From the NCBI GenBank assembly GCA_937872925.1, contig CALMUT010000120.1, positions 1 through 64,000 of the forward strand: a DNA stretch of 64,000 nucleotides, given 5' to 3'. The notes under the pieces are model-generated. The model saw nothing but the letters and a program-made list of their open reading frames with translations. It was not told the DNA's origin and searched no databases. Positions 18,701 to 26,484 of this stretch are shown here, piece by piece (within the stretch, counting starts at the first letter, position 1; each line of letters begins with the position of its first letter). This DNA comes from an uncultured Myxococcales bacterium (GTDB lineage: Bacteria > Myxococcota_A > Polyangia > Polyangiales > Polyangiaceae). The translations under genes were made by a program, and so were the position numbers.

Positions 18701-19731
18701 ACGACCGTGACCAAACGCCTCTCGGCCGTGGTCACTGCGCTGTGTCGACGGCTGGAGCGCAGGGACGGTCGCGCTGTCGCCAAGTCGGCGTGCATTTCTG
18801 CCACGCGGTTCGCGGTCGGAGGCCGATCCTCCGGTGATTTGCTCAAGCACGCTTGCACCAGGTGGAACAGCCCAGGCGGCGCGCAAGCGCGCAAACGGGA
18901 AAAATCAGGTTGTGACAGTGCCACCTTCGCGAGTACCGCCAGTGCATTGTCTCCGTCGAAGGCGCGCACTCCGGTCAACGCTTCATACAGAACCGCTCCG
19001 AGCGAAAAGAGGTCGGCGCGACCATCCAAGTCCGACGCACCGTTCGCCTGCTCTGGGGCCACATAGGAAGGCGCACCGACGAGACGGGTCGGCGGCAGGC
19101 TCTTGGCTGCGCCGGGGACCACGGACGTCTTGGCGACAAGCAAGGCGGCACCGAGATCGATCAACTTTGCGCGGTCAGCACTGCCAGCCTGCAGCAGGAT
19201 GTTCGACGGGGATACGTCCCGATGGACGAGGTCGCGGCTATGCAAGTGGGCAAGGGCGGAAGCAACGCGGGTGCCGATTTCGATCACTTCGGGCGCCGAT
19301 AGCGGGCCCCGCTCCAACACCGCGGCCAGCGTCTCGCCGTCTAGCCACTCCATGGCCAAGTAGGGCACGGCGTCCGCGGACTCCCCGTGCGCAACGTAGC
19401 GCACCACGGACGGGTGGTCGCAAAGCGCCAACGCCCGGGCTTCCTGGGACAACCCTTCGGCGGCCCCGGGCGCGGGCAGCGCCATCTTGATGGCGACGGG
19501 ATCCCCAGACTGCTGATCCACGCCTTCGAACAGCTGGCCCATGCCGCCGGTCTTGGCGACGCGGATCAACTCGAAGCGCGACGCGAGTAGTCCAGAGGTG
19601 TTCAACTCTATCGAGTCTACACCAGGGACTCCGTGCGTCTGGCGGGATCCCTTAAGCGCGGCGGGAAAGGCGCGACACCGCGGCTTTCGCGAGCAGTGCG
19701 AGGGTCTGCGCATCCTGTCGCCGGAATGCAT
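15778..19731 (-). CDS. Ser/Thr kinase - AAA ATPase - TPR regulator (PknK-like)
   Basis: The product is up to 1,317 residues. A kinase domain covers about residues 50-310: TGGMGQLFEG, catalytic HRDVSPSN, and LIDLGAA where DFG is expected (DLG). An ATPase module of the AAA/STAND type starts near 480 with LVGRDRELRTL, Walker A GPAGIGKS and Walker B VVVAIEDGHW. The remaining C-terminal 450 residues are TPR-like helices. This architecture resembles PknK-type regulators that link kinase activity to protein scaffolding. The start is uncertain: ATG 19731 or 19713 overlaps the upstream GAF gene by 60-80 bp, and a TTG at 19605 just before the kinase domain would give about 1,275 residues; the first 40 residues do not look conserved. 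It lies upstream of the FHA activator gene on the same strand. Confidence 0.9.
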   Translation of the reverse strand: MHSGDRMRRPSHCSRKPRCRAFPAALKGSRQTHGVPGVDSIELNTSGLLASRFELIRVAKTGGMGQLFEGVDQQSGDPVAIKMALPAPGAAEGLSQEARALALCDHPSVVRYVAHGESADAVPYLAMEWLDGETLAAVLERGPLSAPEVIEIGTRVASALAHLHSRDLVHRDVSPSNILLQAGSADRAKLIDLGAALLVAKTSVVPGAAKSLPPTRLVGAPSYVAPEQANGASDLDGRADLFSLGAVLYEALTGVRAFDGDNALAVLAKVALSQPDFSRLRACAPPGLFHLVQACLSKSPEDRPPTANRVAEMHADLATARPSLRSSRRHSAVTTAERRLVTVVVAQRQGSELETAEDAAPTSESTPEALIARVDAHSVAFAFFGRGSASDQARQAVQRAAQLSAAGPVAIASGWAHLYESAVPSEWIDRCVQMLPETGCAVHMDETTAGLASNRFAVELVGAHYRLKGASAGGRSEAFNAAPLVGRDRELRTLRAIVSDAIETPRALAVLVSGPAGIGKSKLMSEFLRELLSTRDAPRLVRLQADPLRANSPLSLARELMSAALSLRKQANSESARRIIAQRLEELALEQVALTAEFVCELLGFRDGLSVSHELAAARQNAVLMGDQLKVAITRTLRALCTRSSVVVAIEDGHWGDAATLAIFDEVLGAAADLPLALVVTARPELHERFPQLWRQHDLQEVRVTELTRRASTQLVQHLLGSDAEEEHVTWAVATAAGNPFFLEELVRARRSGREPGVPGSVVAVVQNRLEEMEPEARRVLRAASVFGTNFWAAGVSSLVGGEVDDDVRAWLKTLEDREIVEACSQSRLPDQVEFRFRHALIRDAASKTLTDADRRSGHLSAAQWLEAAGEMDASTLAEHYERGGEPDAAGPYWLRAAVVALEGNDFDAAAGHAQRGLASATTPTLEGALLSTAAEAERLRGDLGKASDYSARALSLLEVGHSRWFACIGERALVLQRLGQQSQLNVLAQSLLGVSPLPGATEMAHWATLRVALACCRVGAFELARACRATVGELPELTGPLVHASRHAVDAVFALNAGDRAQYLREAEACRARHEQIGDRRAVLEQTINIGSTFVELGRPDQAAAMLAEAMREAKRLNLVHLTAGAQHNLGLALGRLGRFDEALALEREALSGFQRHDHRLEGGARVSVALIALWAGKTELGRSEARQALAILREAAPPLVPVALAALAALDLASGAPDAAVAHCVEAEALMHAASGIEYGETLLVVTHAQALVALGRGGEAAAVARAGAERLQARADLLADPELRVAFLENVPENVQLRRLCAEWAKPAISPNDV

Positions 19732-20383
19732 GGTCGCGGCGTCCGAGCTCCATCACCGCCAGAAGGTGTTGGGTGGTGGTGATCGGGATCATCGCGACAC
19801 CGCCCAGCTGCCGGGGAGCGCCGATTCTGAGAGCGATCGACCGCTCAACGAAGCCGTGATTCGGAGGCCCGTATACGACGCTTCCCATCCGCGCGACGGC
19901 AAGGGAAGGGTCGTTGGTCTCGATGGTCTGGCCCAGCAGTTCCAGCATGCCGGGGCCGCGCGCGTAGGAGATCTCCGGCATGCCGAAGGGCGTGCGCGAG
20001 CGGTGAATCATCCCGAAAGTAGCCTGGGTGCGGTCCATGGCTTCCCCCAGCAGGAGTAGCAAGACCTCGCTGGCGTCGCTGGCGTCGCGGAACTTGGATT
20101 GAAAACGGTCAAAGGTAAGCCCCGGGCGGCCGAGACGCGGCGCATGGAACCCGGAGCCGCGAGCGCGCTGCACGGCGGCGACTTCGCGCACGTCGCACAG
20201 ACTGCGCCAGCTCTTCCAGCGTGACTCGCGCACCTGGCATTCCGCCGGGATCCGGTCGTGCCACACTCCGCGCACGAGCAAATCGGAGCGCACGGGTCCA
20301 ACGGTCGTTTCGCCGTTGGTCACGTACCACAGGGGCGGCGGGCGCTTGGGTTGGGCAGTGAGGGCGCTTCGTGCAATCAGCAT
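19652..20383 (-). CDS. GYF-like / GAF domain protein
   Basis: I place the start at the ATG at 20383 (243 residues) because a strong ribosome binding site (AAGGAG, 20393-20398) precedes it by nine bases. Residues 15-60 look like a GYF_2-type module (LWYVTNGETTVGPVRSDLL and WKSWRSL), which often binds partner proteins. From about residue 85 to the end is a GAF-like domain (ASEVLLLLLGEAMDRTQATFGMI, then GGVAMIPITTTQHLLAVMELG and a terminal helix), of the type that binds small ligands. The stop overlaps the likely coding region of the downstream kinase-ATPase-TPR gene, so the two are probably translationally coupled and this protein may feed that kinase. No enzymatic motif is seen. Confidence 0.72.
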   Translation of the reverse strand: MLIARSALTAQPKRPPPLWYVTNGETTVGPVRSDLLVRGVWHDRIPAECQVRESRWKSWRSLCDVREVAAVQRARGSGFHAPRLGRPGLTFDRFQSKFRDASDASEVLLLLLGEAMDRTQATFGMIHRSRTPFGMPEISYARGPGMLELLGQTIETNDPSLAVARMGSVVYGPPNHGFVERSIALRIGAPRQLGGVAMIPITTTQHLLAVMELGRRDHAFRRQDAQTLALLAKAAVSRLSRRA

Positions 20384-20392
20384 CTTTCCGGT

Positions 20393-20398
20393 CTCCTT
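20393..20398 (-). promoter_or_regulatory. Ribosome binding site fixing the GAF gene start
   Basis: AAGGAG on the minus strand lies nine bases before the ATG at 20383 and argues against the longer start at 20482. Confidence 0.7.
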
Positions 20399-20498
20399 CG
20401 CGCTGAGAGGTCGCGCGAAGCGAAATTGTCCCCCGCTCTCCACCTGAAGGGCCAAGTTCGCTTCGTCCCACGGCATCCGCATGCCCGTTGGGCAGCAA

Positions 20499-20513
20499 CC
20501 ATCGCTTCGATGG
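20499..20513 (-). terminator. Small hairpin after the MATE gene
   Basis: CCATCG-CTT-CGATGG forms a six-base-pair stem with a three-base loop just downstream of the MATE exporter stop. There is no clear U-run after it, so terminator function is only a suggestion. Confidence 0.35.
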
Positions 20514-20523
20514 AATCACCGCA

Positions 20524-21921
20524 CTAGATGCGGATGTCCCGCCAGCGGCCCCGTTGGAAAACCACGAGCATGAAGGCGGCGCGGCAGATCCAATCCACCA
20601 GGCTAGCCCCCCAAATCGCTGTGATCCCAAGGTTTTCTCGGATCCCCCAGTGCCAGGCCAGAAACACGCGCACCCCCAGGCCAAAGAGGATGGCTGAGAA
20701 AAGTGGCGAGCGCGTGTCGCCGGCGCCGCGCAAGGCCTGGCTCAAGACGATCGACAGCGCCATGAACGGCTGGGAAAGGAACAGGATGGGCAGTGCCCGG
20801 GCCGCCTCGTGCCTCAGCGCGGAACCGTCCATGCCGCTGGGGGTGAACCAGTGCAATAGGGTCGGCCCAAGGAGCCACAGCAGGCACCCGAAGCTGCTGA
20901 GCACAGCCACGCCAAGCAGCGCGCCCAGAAACCCAGAGAGCTGCGCCGCTTTGGGCTCCTGACGTCCGAGGGCTTGGCCGACGACGGCCGCGGTTGCGAT
21001 GCCAAAGCCGTCGGCCGTCATGAAACAGACCGATTCTAGGGTGACCAATGCCTGGTTGCTCGCCATGACCAAGGGCCCAAGGGCGTTGATCACGGCGACG
21101 TAAGCGAGGAAGCCCGTATGGATGGCGACGCGCTCGCCAACCGCGGGCGTGCTGATCGAAAGCACGCGTCGGAACGCGGTGCGAACACGCTGCCACACCT
21201 CACGCCCGCGAGGCAGGCGCAATTCCCAGGCACTGCGCAGCGCAACCAAAAGTAGAACGGCTTCAACGGCCAGTGCCACGGCAGAGCCAATCGCCGCGCC
21301 CCGCACCCCGAGCTCCAACACTCGGCCGTCTCCGGTTTCTACCCCGAAGATCAGGATGTAGCTAACAAGTACGTTCAAACCGTTGGACACGACTCCGACT
21401 AAAAAGGGCGTGCGAGTATTGCCCGCAGCGCTGAGGCAAAGCGCCGCCGTCGTCGCGACGAACATAGATGGCAACGCCCACACCACCACGGACAGATACT
21501 GCTCCGAGAGACCGCGCACGCCTTCGGATTCGGGACCAAGCACTTGCACAATGGGTTTCAGGAACACGGCCACTGCGATGCCAAGGCCAACGCCCAAACC
21601 TGCAGCAAGCAAGAGCCCCGCAAGAACCACATCCCGAGCCTGCTGCTGGTCCCTAGCGCCCACGTGCCTCGCCACGAGCGGGACCACGCCGACCACAGCC
21701 CCAGACAACACGCTGAACAGCGACCAGACCAGGGGGCCCTGCACCTGCATGCTCGCGAGGGCATCTTGGCTGTAGCGACCGAGCAGCACGCGATCGACGA
21801 GAAACACCAGGGTCTGAAGCAAGCTCGTCATGACCGCGGGCCACGACAAGCGCAACAGCGTGCGCACCACCGCAGCCGGCTTTGTTATGCTCTCGCTCGT
21901 GTCAGACGGTTCAGTTCGCAT
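20524..21921 (-). CDS. MATE family efflux transporter
   Basis: A 465-residue integral membrane protein with about twelve hydrophobic helices and the two-fold MATE layout: the first helix pair reads LSWPAVMTSLLQTLVFLVDRVLLGRYSQDALAS, and the second half begins ISTPAVGERVAIHTGFLAYVAVINALG. The family exports drugs, toxic organics or secondary metabolites using a Na+ or H+ gradient; the substrate here is unknown. The ATG at 21921 overlaps the start of the divergent S4-domain gene; in-frame GTG codons around 21866 offer a shorter N-terminus that would remove the overlap. The downstream gap holds a small hairpin. Confidence 0.9.
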   Translation of the reverse strand: MRTEPSDTSESITKPAAVVRTLLRLSWPAVMTSLLQTLVFLVDRVLLGRYSQDALASMQVQGPLVWSLFSVLSGAVVGVVPLVARHVGARDQQQARDVVLAGLLLAAGLGVGLGIAVAVFLKPIVQVLGPESEGVRGLSEQYLSVVVWALPSMFVATTAALCLSAAGNTRTPFLVGVVSNGLNVLVSYILIFGVETGDGRVLELGVRGAAIGSAVALAVEAVLLLVALRSAWELRLPRGREVWQRVRTAFRRVLSISTPAVGERVAIHTGFLAYVAVINALGPLVMASNQALVTLESVCFMTADGFGIATAAVVGQALGRQEPKAAQLSGFLGALLGVAVLSSFGCLLWLLGPTLLHWFTPSGMDGSALRHEAARALPILFLSQPFMALSIVLSQALRGAGDTRSPLFSAILFGLGVRVFLAWHWGIRENLGITAIWGASLVDWICRAAFMLVVFQRGRWRDIRI

Positions 21922-22261
21922 TGATCGATGGTTGTCTGCAGCGCGGATCTACAAGTCCCGTACGGCTTGTACGGATGCGTGTGCCGGCGGGCACGTAAAA
22001 ATCAACGGCAGCTCTGCGCGGCCAAGCAATCCGGTTCGGGTCGGCGACCGAATTGAAGCCGTGGCCCCTCGGGGGCCGCTCGTGCTCGAAGTGCGAAAGC
22101 TCGGAGAAAAACGGCTTTCGCCCCCCATGGCGCGGGAACTCTACGACGACTTCTCGCCGCCGCCTCCACCGAAGGAGGAACGTCCGATGTTGCGACCTCG
22201 TGGCACTGGACGGCCCACCAAGGCAGACGCACGAGCGTTGCGCCGTTTGCGCGGACGCTAG
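21887..22261 (+). CDS. S4-domain RNA-binding protein, Hsp15-like
   Basis: The product (124 residues from ATG 21887, or 120 from GTG 21899) opens with an S4 fold: RIDRWLSAARIYKSRTACTDACAGGHVKINGSSARPSNPVRVGD. The charged C-terminus contains GRPTKADARALRRLRGR, like the tail of Hsp15 (HslR), which binds stalled 50S subunits carrying nascent-chain tRNA. A Pro-rich stretch sits between. No convincing ribosome binding site precedes either start. The gene is head-to-head with the MATE exporter gene, and their possible start codons overlap by 20-35 bp, so at least one start is misplaced or the promoters lie inside each other's coding region. Confidence 0.85.
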   Translation: MLSLVSDGSVRIDRWLSAARIYKSRTACTDACAGGHVKINGSSARPSNPVRVGDRIEAVAPRGPLVLEVRKLGEKRLSPPMARELYDDFSPPPPPKEERPMLRPRGTGRPTKADARALRRLRGR

Positions 22262-22285
22262 CGAGCCGCGTCCGTTTGGGCCGAG

Positions 22286-22819
22286 TCAGTCCAGACTTGG
22301 CGAGACCTGCGCGTCGTTCCGCCGGGGAAGCTTCAGCATGCGAAGCGGAGCTGCAAGCCCACGTGGCGTCACAACTCCTGGCGGCGGCGGCGTACGACCG
22401 GCTTCAGCTGCAGCTTCTTCGCTCTCCTCTTCTTCCTCTTCTTCTTCTTGCTGTTCCGGAGGCGGAGGCGGCTCAGGAGGCGGCGGTGGCGGAGCGATTT
22501 CGGGCTCTGGAAGCGGGGGCGGCGGTGGCGTTGGCGGCGGACTAAATGTGGGCGGCGACGGCTGCGCCACGAACGCAGGACGCGCGCGCTCCATGGGCCG
22601 GTTGCGCGGCGTCGGGGGCGGACGCATCGTGTTGCTCAGCACCGCGGGCTGCTCCTCGTCATCCATCACCACGACGAAAGCGTTGGACGTGCCGCCACCG
22701 AATTTCGGCGGCACCACGAGGGCAACGACGACGGCGTATAGCAGTGCGCCGATGGCAATGCCGATGGCCGGCGTCCAGCGCCAACGCAGTGCCCCAGTCA
22801 TTGTCTGCACAGCCCGCAC
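22286..22819 (-). CDS. Proline/glutamate-rich single-span membrane protein
   Basis: A 177-residue protein starting at GTG 22819, preceded by GGGAG with eight-base spacing. One transmembrane helix is present at about residues 18-36 (AIGIAIGALLYAVVVALVV). After it comes a low-complexity region: runs of Pro with Thr/Glu, then PEQQ followed by eight or more Glu and an Ala/Glu stretch, ending in a basic segment. This fits a tethered periplasmic or cytoplasmic spacer, but no domain is recognisable. It lies downstream of the dus gene (gap 97 bp). Codon bias agrees with the minus strand being coding; the plus-strand alternatives are poly-Gly/Ser shadows. Confidence 0.6.
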   Translation of the reverse strand: MRAVQTMTGALRWRWTPAIGIAIGALLYAVVVALVVPPKFGGGTSNAFVVVMDDEEQPAVLSNTMRPPPTPRNRPMERARPAFVAQPSPPTFSPPPTPPPPPLPEPEIAPPPPPPEPPPPPEQQEEEEEEEESEEAAAEAGRTPPPPGVVTPRGLAAPLRMLKLPRRNDAQVSPSLD

Positions 22820-22916
22820 GGTGTCTGCTCCCTGAGCCAGTCTACCTCAGCCCGGCGCCGGCACCAGCCCCCGTCAAACCCCGCGAAAAGTTTCGACTTT
22901 CCGGGACGGTGCGGCG

Positions 22917-24095
22917 CTAGCCCCCGCTGAACGCGTCTTCGGCGGCGGCTTCGGGCGGGGTGGCGTCGTTCAAATCATCGAGGTAGCCCTCGGGCAACGA
23001 CACCGACTGCGTGCCCGCACCTTTGCCCCGAGGCACGCGCATGGCGCTTGGGGGAAAGGGCTCTGACGGGTCGAGCTCGGCCAATACCGCCACCAGCTCC
23101 GCAAGGGTGCGGACTCGCATCAGATGGCCACGCAGCGCCGCACTCCCGCGAAAGCCCTTCGTGTACCAAGTCGCATGACGCCGGAACTGGCGCATCGCCG
23201 AGCCCTCGCCAAACCAAGTGCTGAGCCGCTCCGCATGCTCCACCATCACCTGGACAACTTCTCCAAGCCGTGGAGGGTCCGCTGGCTGCTTTCCATCAAA
23301 CACCGCAGCAAGATCCCGGAAGAGCCAGGGGCGCCCCAAGCAGCCGCGCCCGACGATCACGCCGTCGCACCCGGTCGTGCGCATCATTCGCAGCGCGTCT
23401 CCTGCTTCCCAAATGTCGCCGTTGCCCAATACTGGGATCCCCACGTGCGCCTTGAGCTGCGCGATCGCATCCCAGTCGGCGCTCCCGTCATAGAGCTGCG
23501 CGGCCGTGCGCGCATGCAAGCCTACGGCAACACAACCTTCGTTCTCGGCGATCTTCCCAGTTTGTAGGTAGGTCAGAAGAGAATCGTCGATCCCCTTTCG
23601 AAACTTGATCGTCACCGGGATCGAGCCCGCGCCACGAACGGCGGCGCCGACGATGGAAGCGAGCAGATTCGGCTTGACGGGAATGGCCGCGCCACCGCCC
23701 TTGCGCGTCACTTTGCGTACCGGGCAACCGAAGTTCATGTCGATGTGGTCGACGCGGCCTTCGCCCACCAGGCGCTTCACCGCTTCTCCGACGTAGTGGG
23801 GATCGACGCCGTAGAGCTGCAACGACCGGGGTGACTCGTCCGGACCAAAGTCAGAGAGCTTGAGCGTCTTTTCCCGACCCTCGACCAAGGGCCGGGCGGT
23901 AATCATTTCGCTGACGTAGAGGCCCGCGCCAAAACGGCGGCACATGGCACGAAAGGGATAGTTGGTCCCCCCCGCCATGGGCGCCAAGACCACCGGAGGC
24001 CAGACCGCCAGCGGCCCAAGCGTCAGCGGCACAAACTCAGACGTTCCCGCGGCCGCAACGTCGGCGTTCTCCGAGCTGATGTACTTGGGATCCAT
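22917..24095 (-). CDS. dus: tRNA-dihydrouridine synthase
   Basis: The 392-residue product is an FMN enzyme that reduces uridines in the D-loop of tRNA. It shows LAPMAGGTNYPFRAMCRRFGA near residue 37, the active-site motif MNFGCP with the catalytic Cys, the substrate/FMN segment RKGGGAAI, GLHARTAAQLYDG, and the FMN-phosphate motif GNGDIW with GCDGVIVGRGCLGRPWLF. The C-terminal helical RNA-binding region is longer than in E. coli DusB and ends in an acidic tail. It starts three bases after the stop of the P-loop gene, so it is the last member of a coupled M14 peptidase - NTPase - dus run. The long form with this motif set recalls actinobacterial Dus proteins. Confidence 0.93.
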   Translation of the reverse strand: MDPKYISSENADVAAAGTSEFVPLTLGPLAVWPPVVLAPMAGGTNYPFRAMCRRFGAGLYVSEMITARPLVEGREKTLKLSDFGPDESPRSLQLYGVDPHYVGEAVKRLVGEGRVDHIDMNFGCPVRKVTRKGGGAAIPVKPNLLASIVGAAVRGAGSIPVTIKFRKGIDDSLLTYLQTGKIAENEGCVAVGLHARTAAQLYDGSADWDAIAQLKAHVGIPVLGNGDIWEAGDALRMMRTTGCDGVIVGRGCLGRPWLFRDLAAVFDGKQPADPPRLGEVVQVMVEHAERLSTWFGEGSAMRQFRRHATWYTKGFRGSAALRGHLMRVRTLAELVAVLAELDPSEPFPPSAMRVPRGKGAGTQSVSLPEGYLDDLNDATPPEAAAEDAFSGG

Positions 24096-24098
24096 GGA

Positions 24099-24674
24099 CT
24101 AAAGCAGGCTCAGCTGAGGCGGCTGGATCCGCTGCCACACCAGGTCCGCGCAGTCGTCGAGCCAGCACTCCCGACGCTCCACCGCCAGCTCGATCGCCCG
24201 CAGATTGCGTGATCGCAGCTCCGCCCGGAGACGCTCTTGCACTGCGAGTTGAAACGCCGGATCCAATGCGCGCACCCCATCGGCACTCGGCGCGCCAACT
24301 ACGGGCACAAAGATCAAAAGCTCGTAGGTCTGCATCCAGGAGTCCACCAGGCGATCGAGATCCGGCTGGGCACCCTGGGAGAGCAAGAGGTAGACGTAAT
24401 TGTCGAGCGCGCTGCGGTCACAGACGACCACCGGGTGGCGGGCGGCCGCCACGAGTTCCTCCGCAATTTGCGTATGGAGGATCCAGGACTGGGCAGCGAC
24501 GCTCGTCGCTTCGTTGATGGGCAAAGGACAGCGCCGGGCGACTTCGTGCACGACTTCCAACACCACGTCCTTGGATTTCAGCTTTGCCGCTAAGCCATAA
24601 CACAGCGTCGTTTTTCCAACGCCGTGGGTTCCAATAAACGCGATCTTCGCGCTCTCCCGTTTGGCAGAATTCAT
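24099..24674 (-). CDS. Small P-loop NTPase (AAA_28/NadR-like kinase fold)
   Basis: A 191-residue soluble P-loop protein. Walker A is GTHGVGKTT at about 15-23; a Walker B-like strand VVVCDRSALDNYVYLL follows near residue 84, typical of the AAA_28 group that includes NadR-type and nucleoside-kinase-like proteins. The C-terminal part has a long helix rich in Arg/Glu. The substrate is not evident. Its start overlaps the stop of the M14 peptidase gene by four bases (ATGA), and dus follows after three bases, so all three are translationally coupled. A role in nucleotide or RNA metabolism is suggested by the dus neighbour, but that is inference. Confidence 0.8.
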   Translation of the reverse strand: MNSAKRESAKIAFIGTHGVGKTTLCYGLAAKLKSKDVVLEVVHEVARRCPLPINEATSVAAQSWILHTQIAEELVAAARHPVVVCDRSALDNYVYLLLSQGAQPDLDRLVDSWMQTYELLIFVPVVGAPSADGVRALDPAFQLAVQERLRAELRSRNLRAIELAVERRECWLDDCADLVWQRIQPPQLSLL

Positions 24675-26395
24675 ACGGACACTTCAAGGGAAGCGCTGAC
24701 GCTGCCAGTTCTCGGACTGCCGACGTCGACCACGACTGTGCCACTGCCTGTCACGGTCCACTCCACGACATGCCGCGCAGTCGAACCGCGGCTGCGCGGC
24801 ACGTGAAAGGCCATCTCGCGACTGCCGAGCCCGCGCCCCCAGCCATCCAAATGCCCGGCCTCCCGACGCAACGATTCGGAGACGCGCATGGCGCTGGGTG
24901 GGTGGATTCCCGCGAATAGCGGCACTGAAAACGGTAGATCTCTTGCGGATTCGAGCACGTAGGTCGGCAAGTATCCCACGTTTTCCACGATCGCCCGCAC
25001 CCGGCTCACCCCCGGGGCGAGGGTTTCGGCGGTCAGGCCCAGTTGCACCCGGGGGGCGAGCGCAGCCACGCGCAGCGTCGCCAGAGACTGAGCGGCACAG
25101 ACGCCCGGCAGTATCTCCGAAGGCGGATTCCACACGCCAAAGCGCGGATCGAACCCACCCACTTCGGCACGGCCCAGTTGCGGGTGTTCGATGGGCGACC
25201 ACGGCGGGAACACGCGGCCGCCATTGTGCTGGCGATCCCAGTCCGCCAGCAGCTTCAGCTCTTCGCGACCCATAGACGTATAGTAGTCGCAGAAGCGCTT
25301 GGGCCGCGGCACGCCAATGCGCGCAAAGAGATCCCAGAGCTCGCAGACGTAGGCGATGCAGCCCCGTTGGTGGTAGGCAAAATCACTGAGGTCGCCGTGA
25401 AGAGCCTTCTCCTCTTCATAGGTGAACTCCTCGAAACCGCTGACCATGGGATAGCCGGTGAGCTCAGAACACCAGCTTTCGATTTGGCGAAACACAGCGC
25501 GATCAAAGTCCGGGAGCTTCTTGTCAGGCGCGTTGCCAAGGGGCCGAATGAAGACGCCACCGAAGGTATGAAAGTTCAGCCAAAAGTACAGATTGGGGCG
25601 GGCGATGGCGGCGCGGATCACCGCCCCGGACTCAACCTCGCTGCCGGGAAACATGCCTGCACCAACCTGCTCTGGCTCCGGCGCCCAGGACCACGGGAAG
25701 TTCCGATTCAGATCTGGGAAGTTATCCGATAGAAAGTGGGGCGCGGGCACGCGCTCGCCGTCAAAGTGTTCAATCCGCCCTTCTGGGTAGAGTTTGTAGA
25801 AGGGACCCGGATCCTCCAAGCTGCGCGGAACCAACGCCTGGGGCGCCTGTGGATGGCATGCCCACTCTCCGGTCGCATCTTCCACGCGCATGAGTAACGC
25901 CCGGCCGTCTCCGTTCATGTCTTCGGCGACCCAACGCGGAGATCCCCCCTGCATGCGCTCGTCCCGAGGCACGGAGCGCACCCAGCGCGCGCTTTGCACC
26001 ACCGCTTCGGCGCCGTCCGGAGACATGCGCGGCATGACATGGAACAGCACATCACGCACAATTGGGCGTAGCGCCGCCGGCACCGCGGAAGAATCTGGAT
26101 CGAGGTGTAGTCGCAACACATCTTCGGCGATCGCCAATGCCACGCTGCTGCCGCATAGTTCGCTGGCGTGCATATTGCCGTCAATCCACACCGCAGGCCG
26201 CGTGCACTCGGGCCGACCGCCCAGGGTCAGAAGCCACAGCTCGCGGCCTTCAGGCGTGGTTGCCAAGGACTCGAGCTTCACGAGTTCGGGAAAGCGCTTG
26301 GCCCAGAGCTCGAGCTGGGTGCACAAGGCTGCGTAGTCGAGGTACTTCTCCCGGAAGCCCTGATTCAGTTCTGACAGCTCGTCATGCGCGGACAT
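24671..26395 (-). CDS. M14 family zinc carboxypeptidase
   Basis: I chose the ATG at 26395 (574 residues, MSAHDELSELNQGF) because sequence further upstream is not conserved-looking and would run into the divergent methyltransferase gene. The M14 site is complete: HASE with His76 and Glu79, distal His276 in NFHTFGG, and catalytic Glu352 in YVCELWD. Motifs for the substrate pocket (DLNRNFPW) are present. After about residue 435 a beta-rich C-terminal domain of some 130 residues follows. No signal peptide is visible, so it may act in the cytoplasm or leave by another route. M14 enzymes trim C-terminal residues from peptides; this group often acts on peptidoglycan-type or unusual peptides. It overlaps the following NTPase gene by four bases. 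Confidence 0.88.
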   Translation of the reverse strand: MSAHDELSELNQGFREKYLDYAALCTQLELWAKRFPELVKLESLATTPEGRELWLLTLGGRPECTRPAVWIDGNMHASELCGSSVALAIAEDVLRLHLDPDSSAVPAALRPIVRDVLFHVMPRMSPDGAEAVVQSARWVRSVPRDERMQGGSPRWVAEDMNGDGRALLMRVEDATGEWACHPQAPQALVPRSLEDPGPFYKLYPEGRIEHFDGERVPAPHFLSDNFPDLNRNFPWSWAPEPEQVGAGMFPGSEVESGAVIRAAIARPNLYFWLNFHTFGGVFIRPLGNAPDKKLPDFDRAVFRQIESWCSELTGYPMVSGFEEFTYEEEKALHGDLSDFAYHQRGCIAYVCELWDLFARIGVPRPKRFCDYYTSMGREELKLLADWDRQHNGGRVFPPWSPIEHPQLGRAEVGGFDPRFGVWNPPSEILPGVCAAQSLATLRVAALAPRVQLGLTAETLAPGVSRVRAIVENVGYLPTYVLESARDLPFSVPLFAGIHPPSAMRVSESLRREAGHLDGWGRGLGSREMAFHVPRSRGSTARHVVEWTVTGSGTVVVDVGSPRTGSVSASLEVSV

Positions 26396-26484
26396 GCTCC
26401 ACAATATCCGCTGCGTGGCGCGGCAAAGCCACTGACTTTCCGACTCCGCCTGACGCGACGCCAAAATTTCGCTAAAATTGGCAG
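26396..26484. other. Short AT-rich divergent promoter region
   Basis: The 89-bp gap between the peptidase and methyltransferase genes holds an AT-rich patch at 26461-26483 with two AAAATT elements eleven bases apart flanked by GCCAA and TTGGC. It probably contains promoter elements for one or both genes. Confidence 0.4.
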
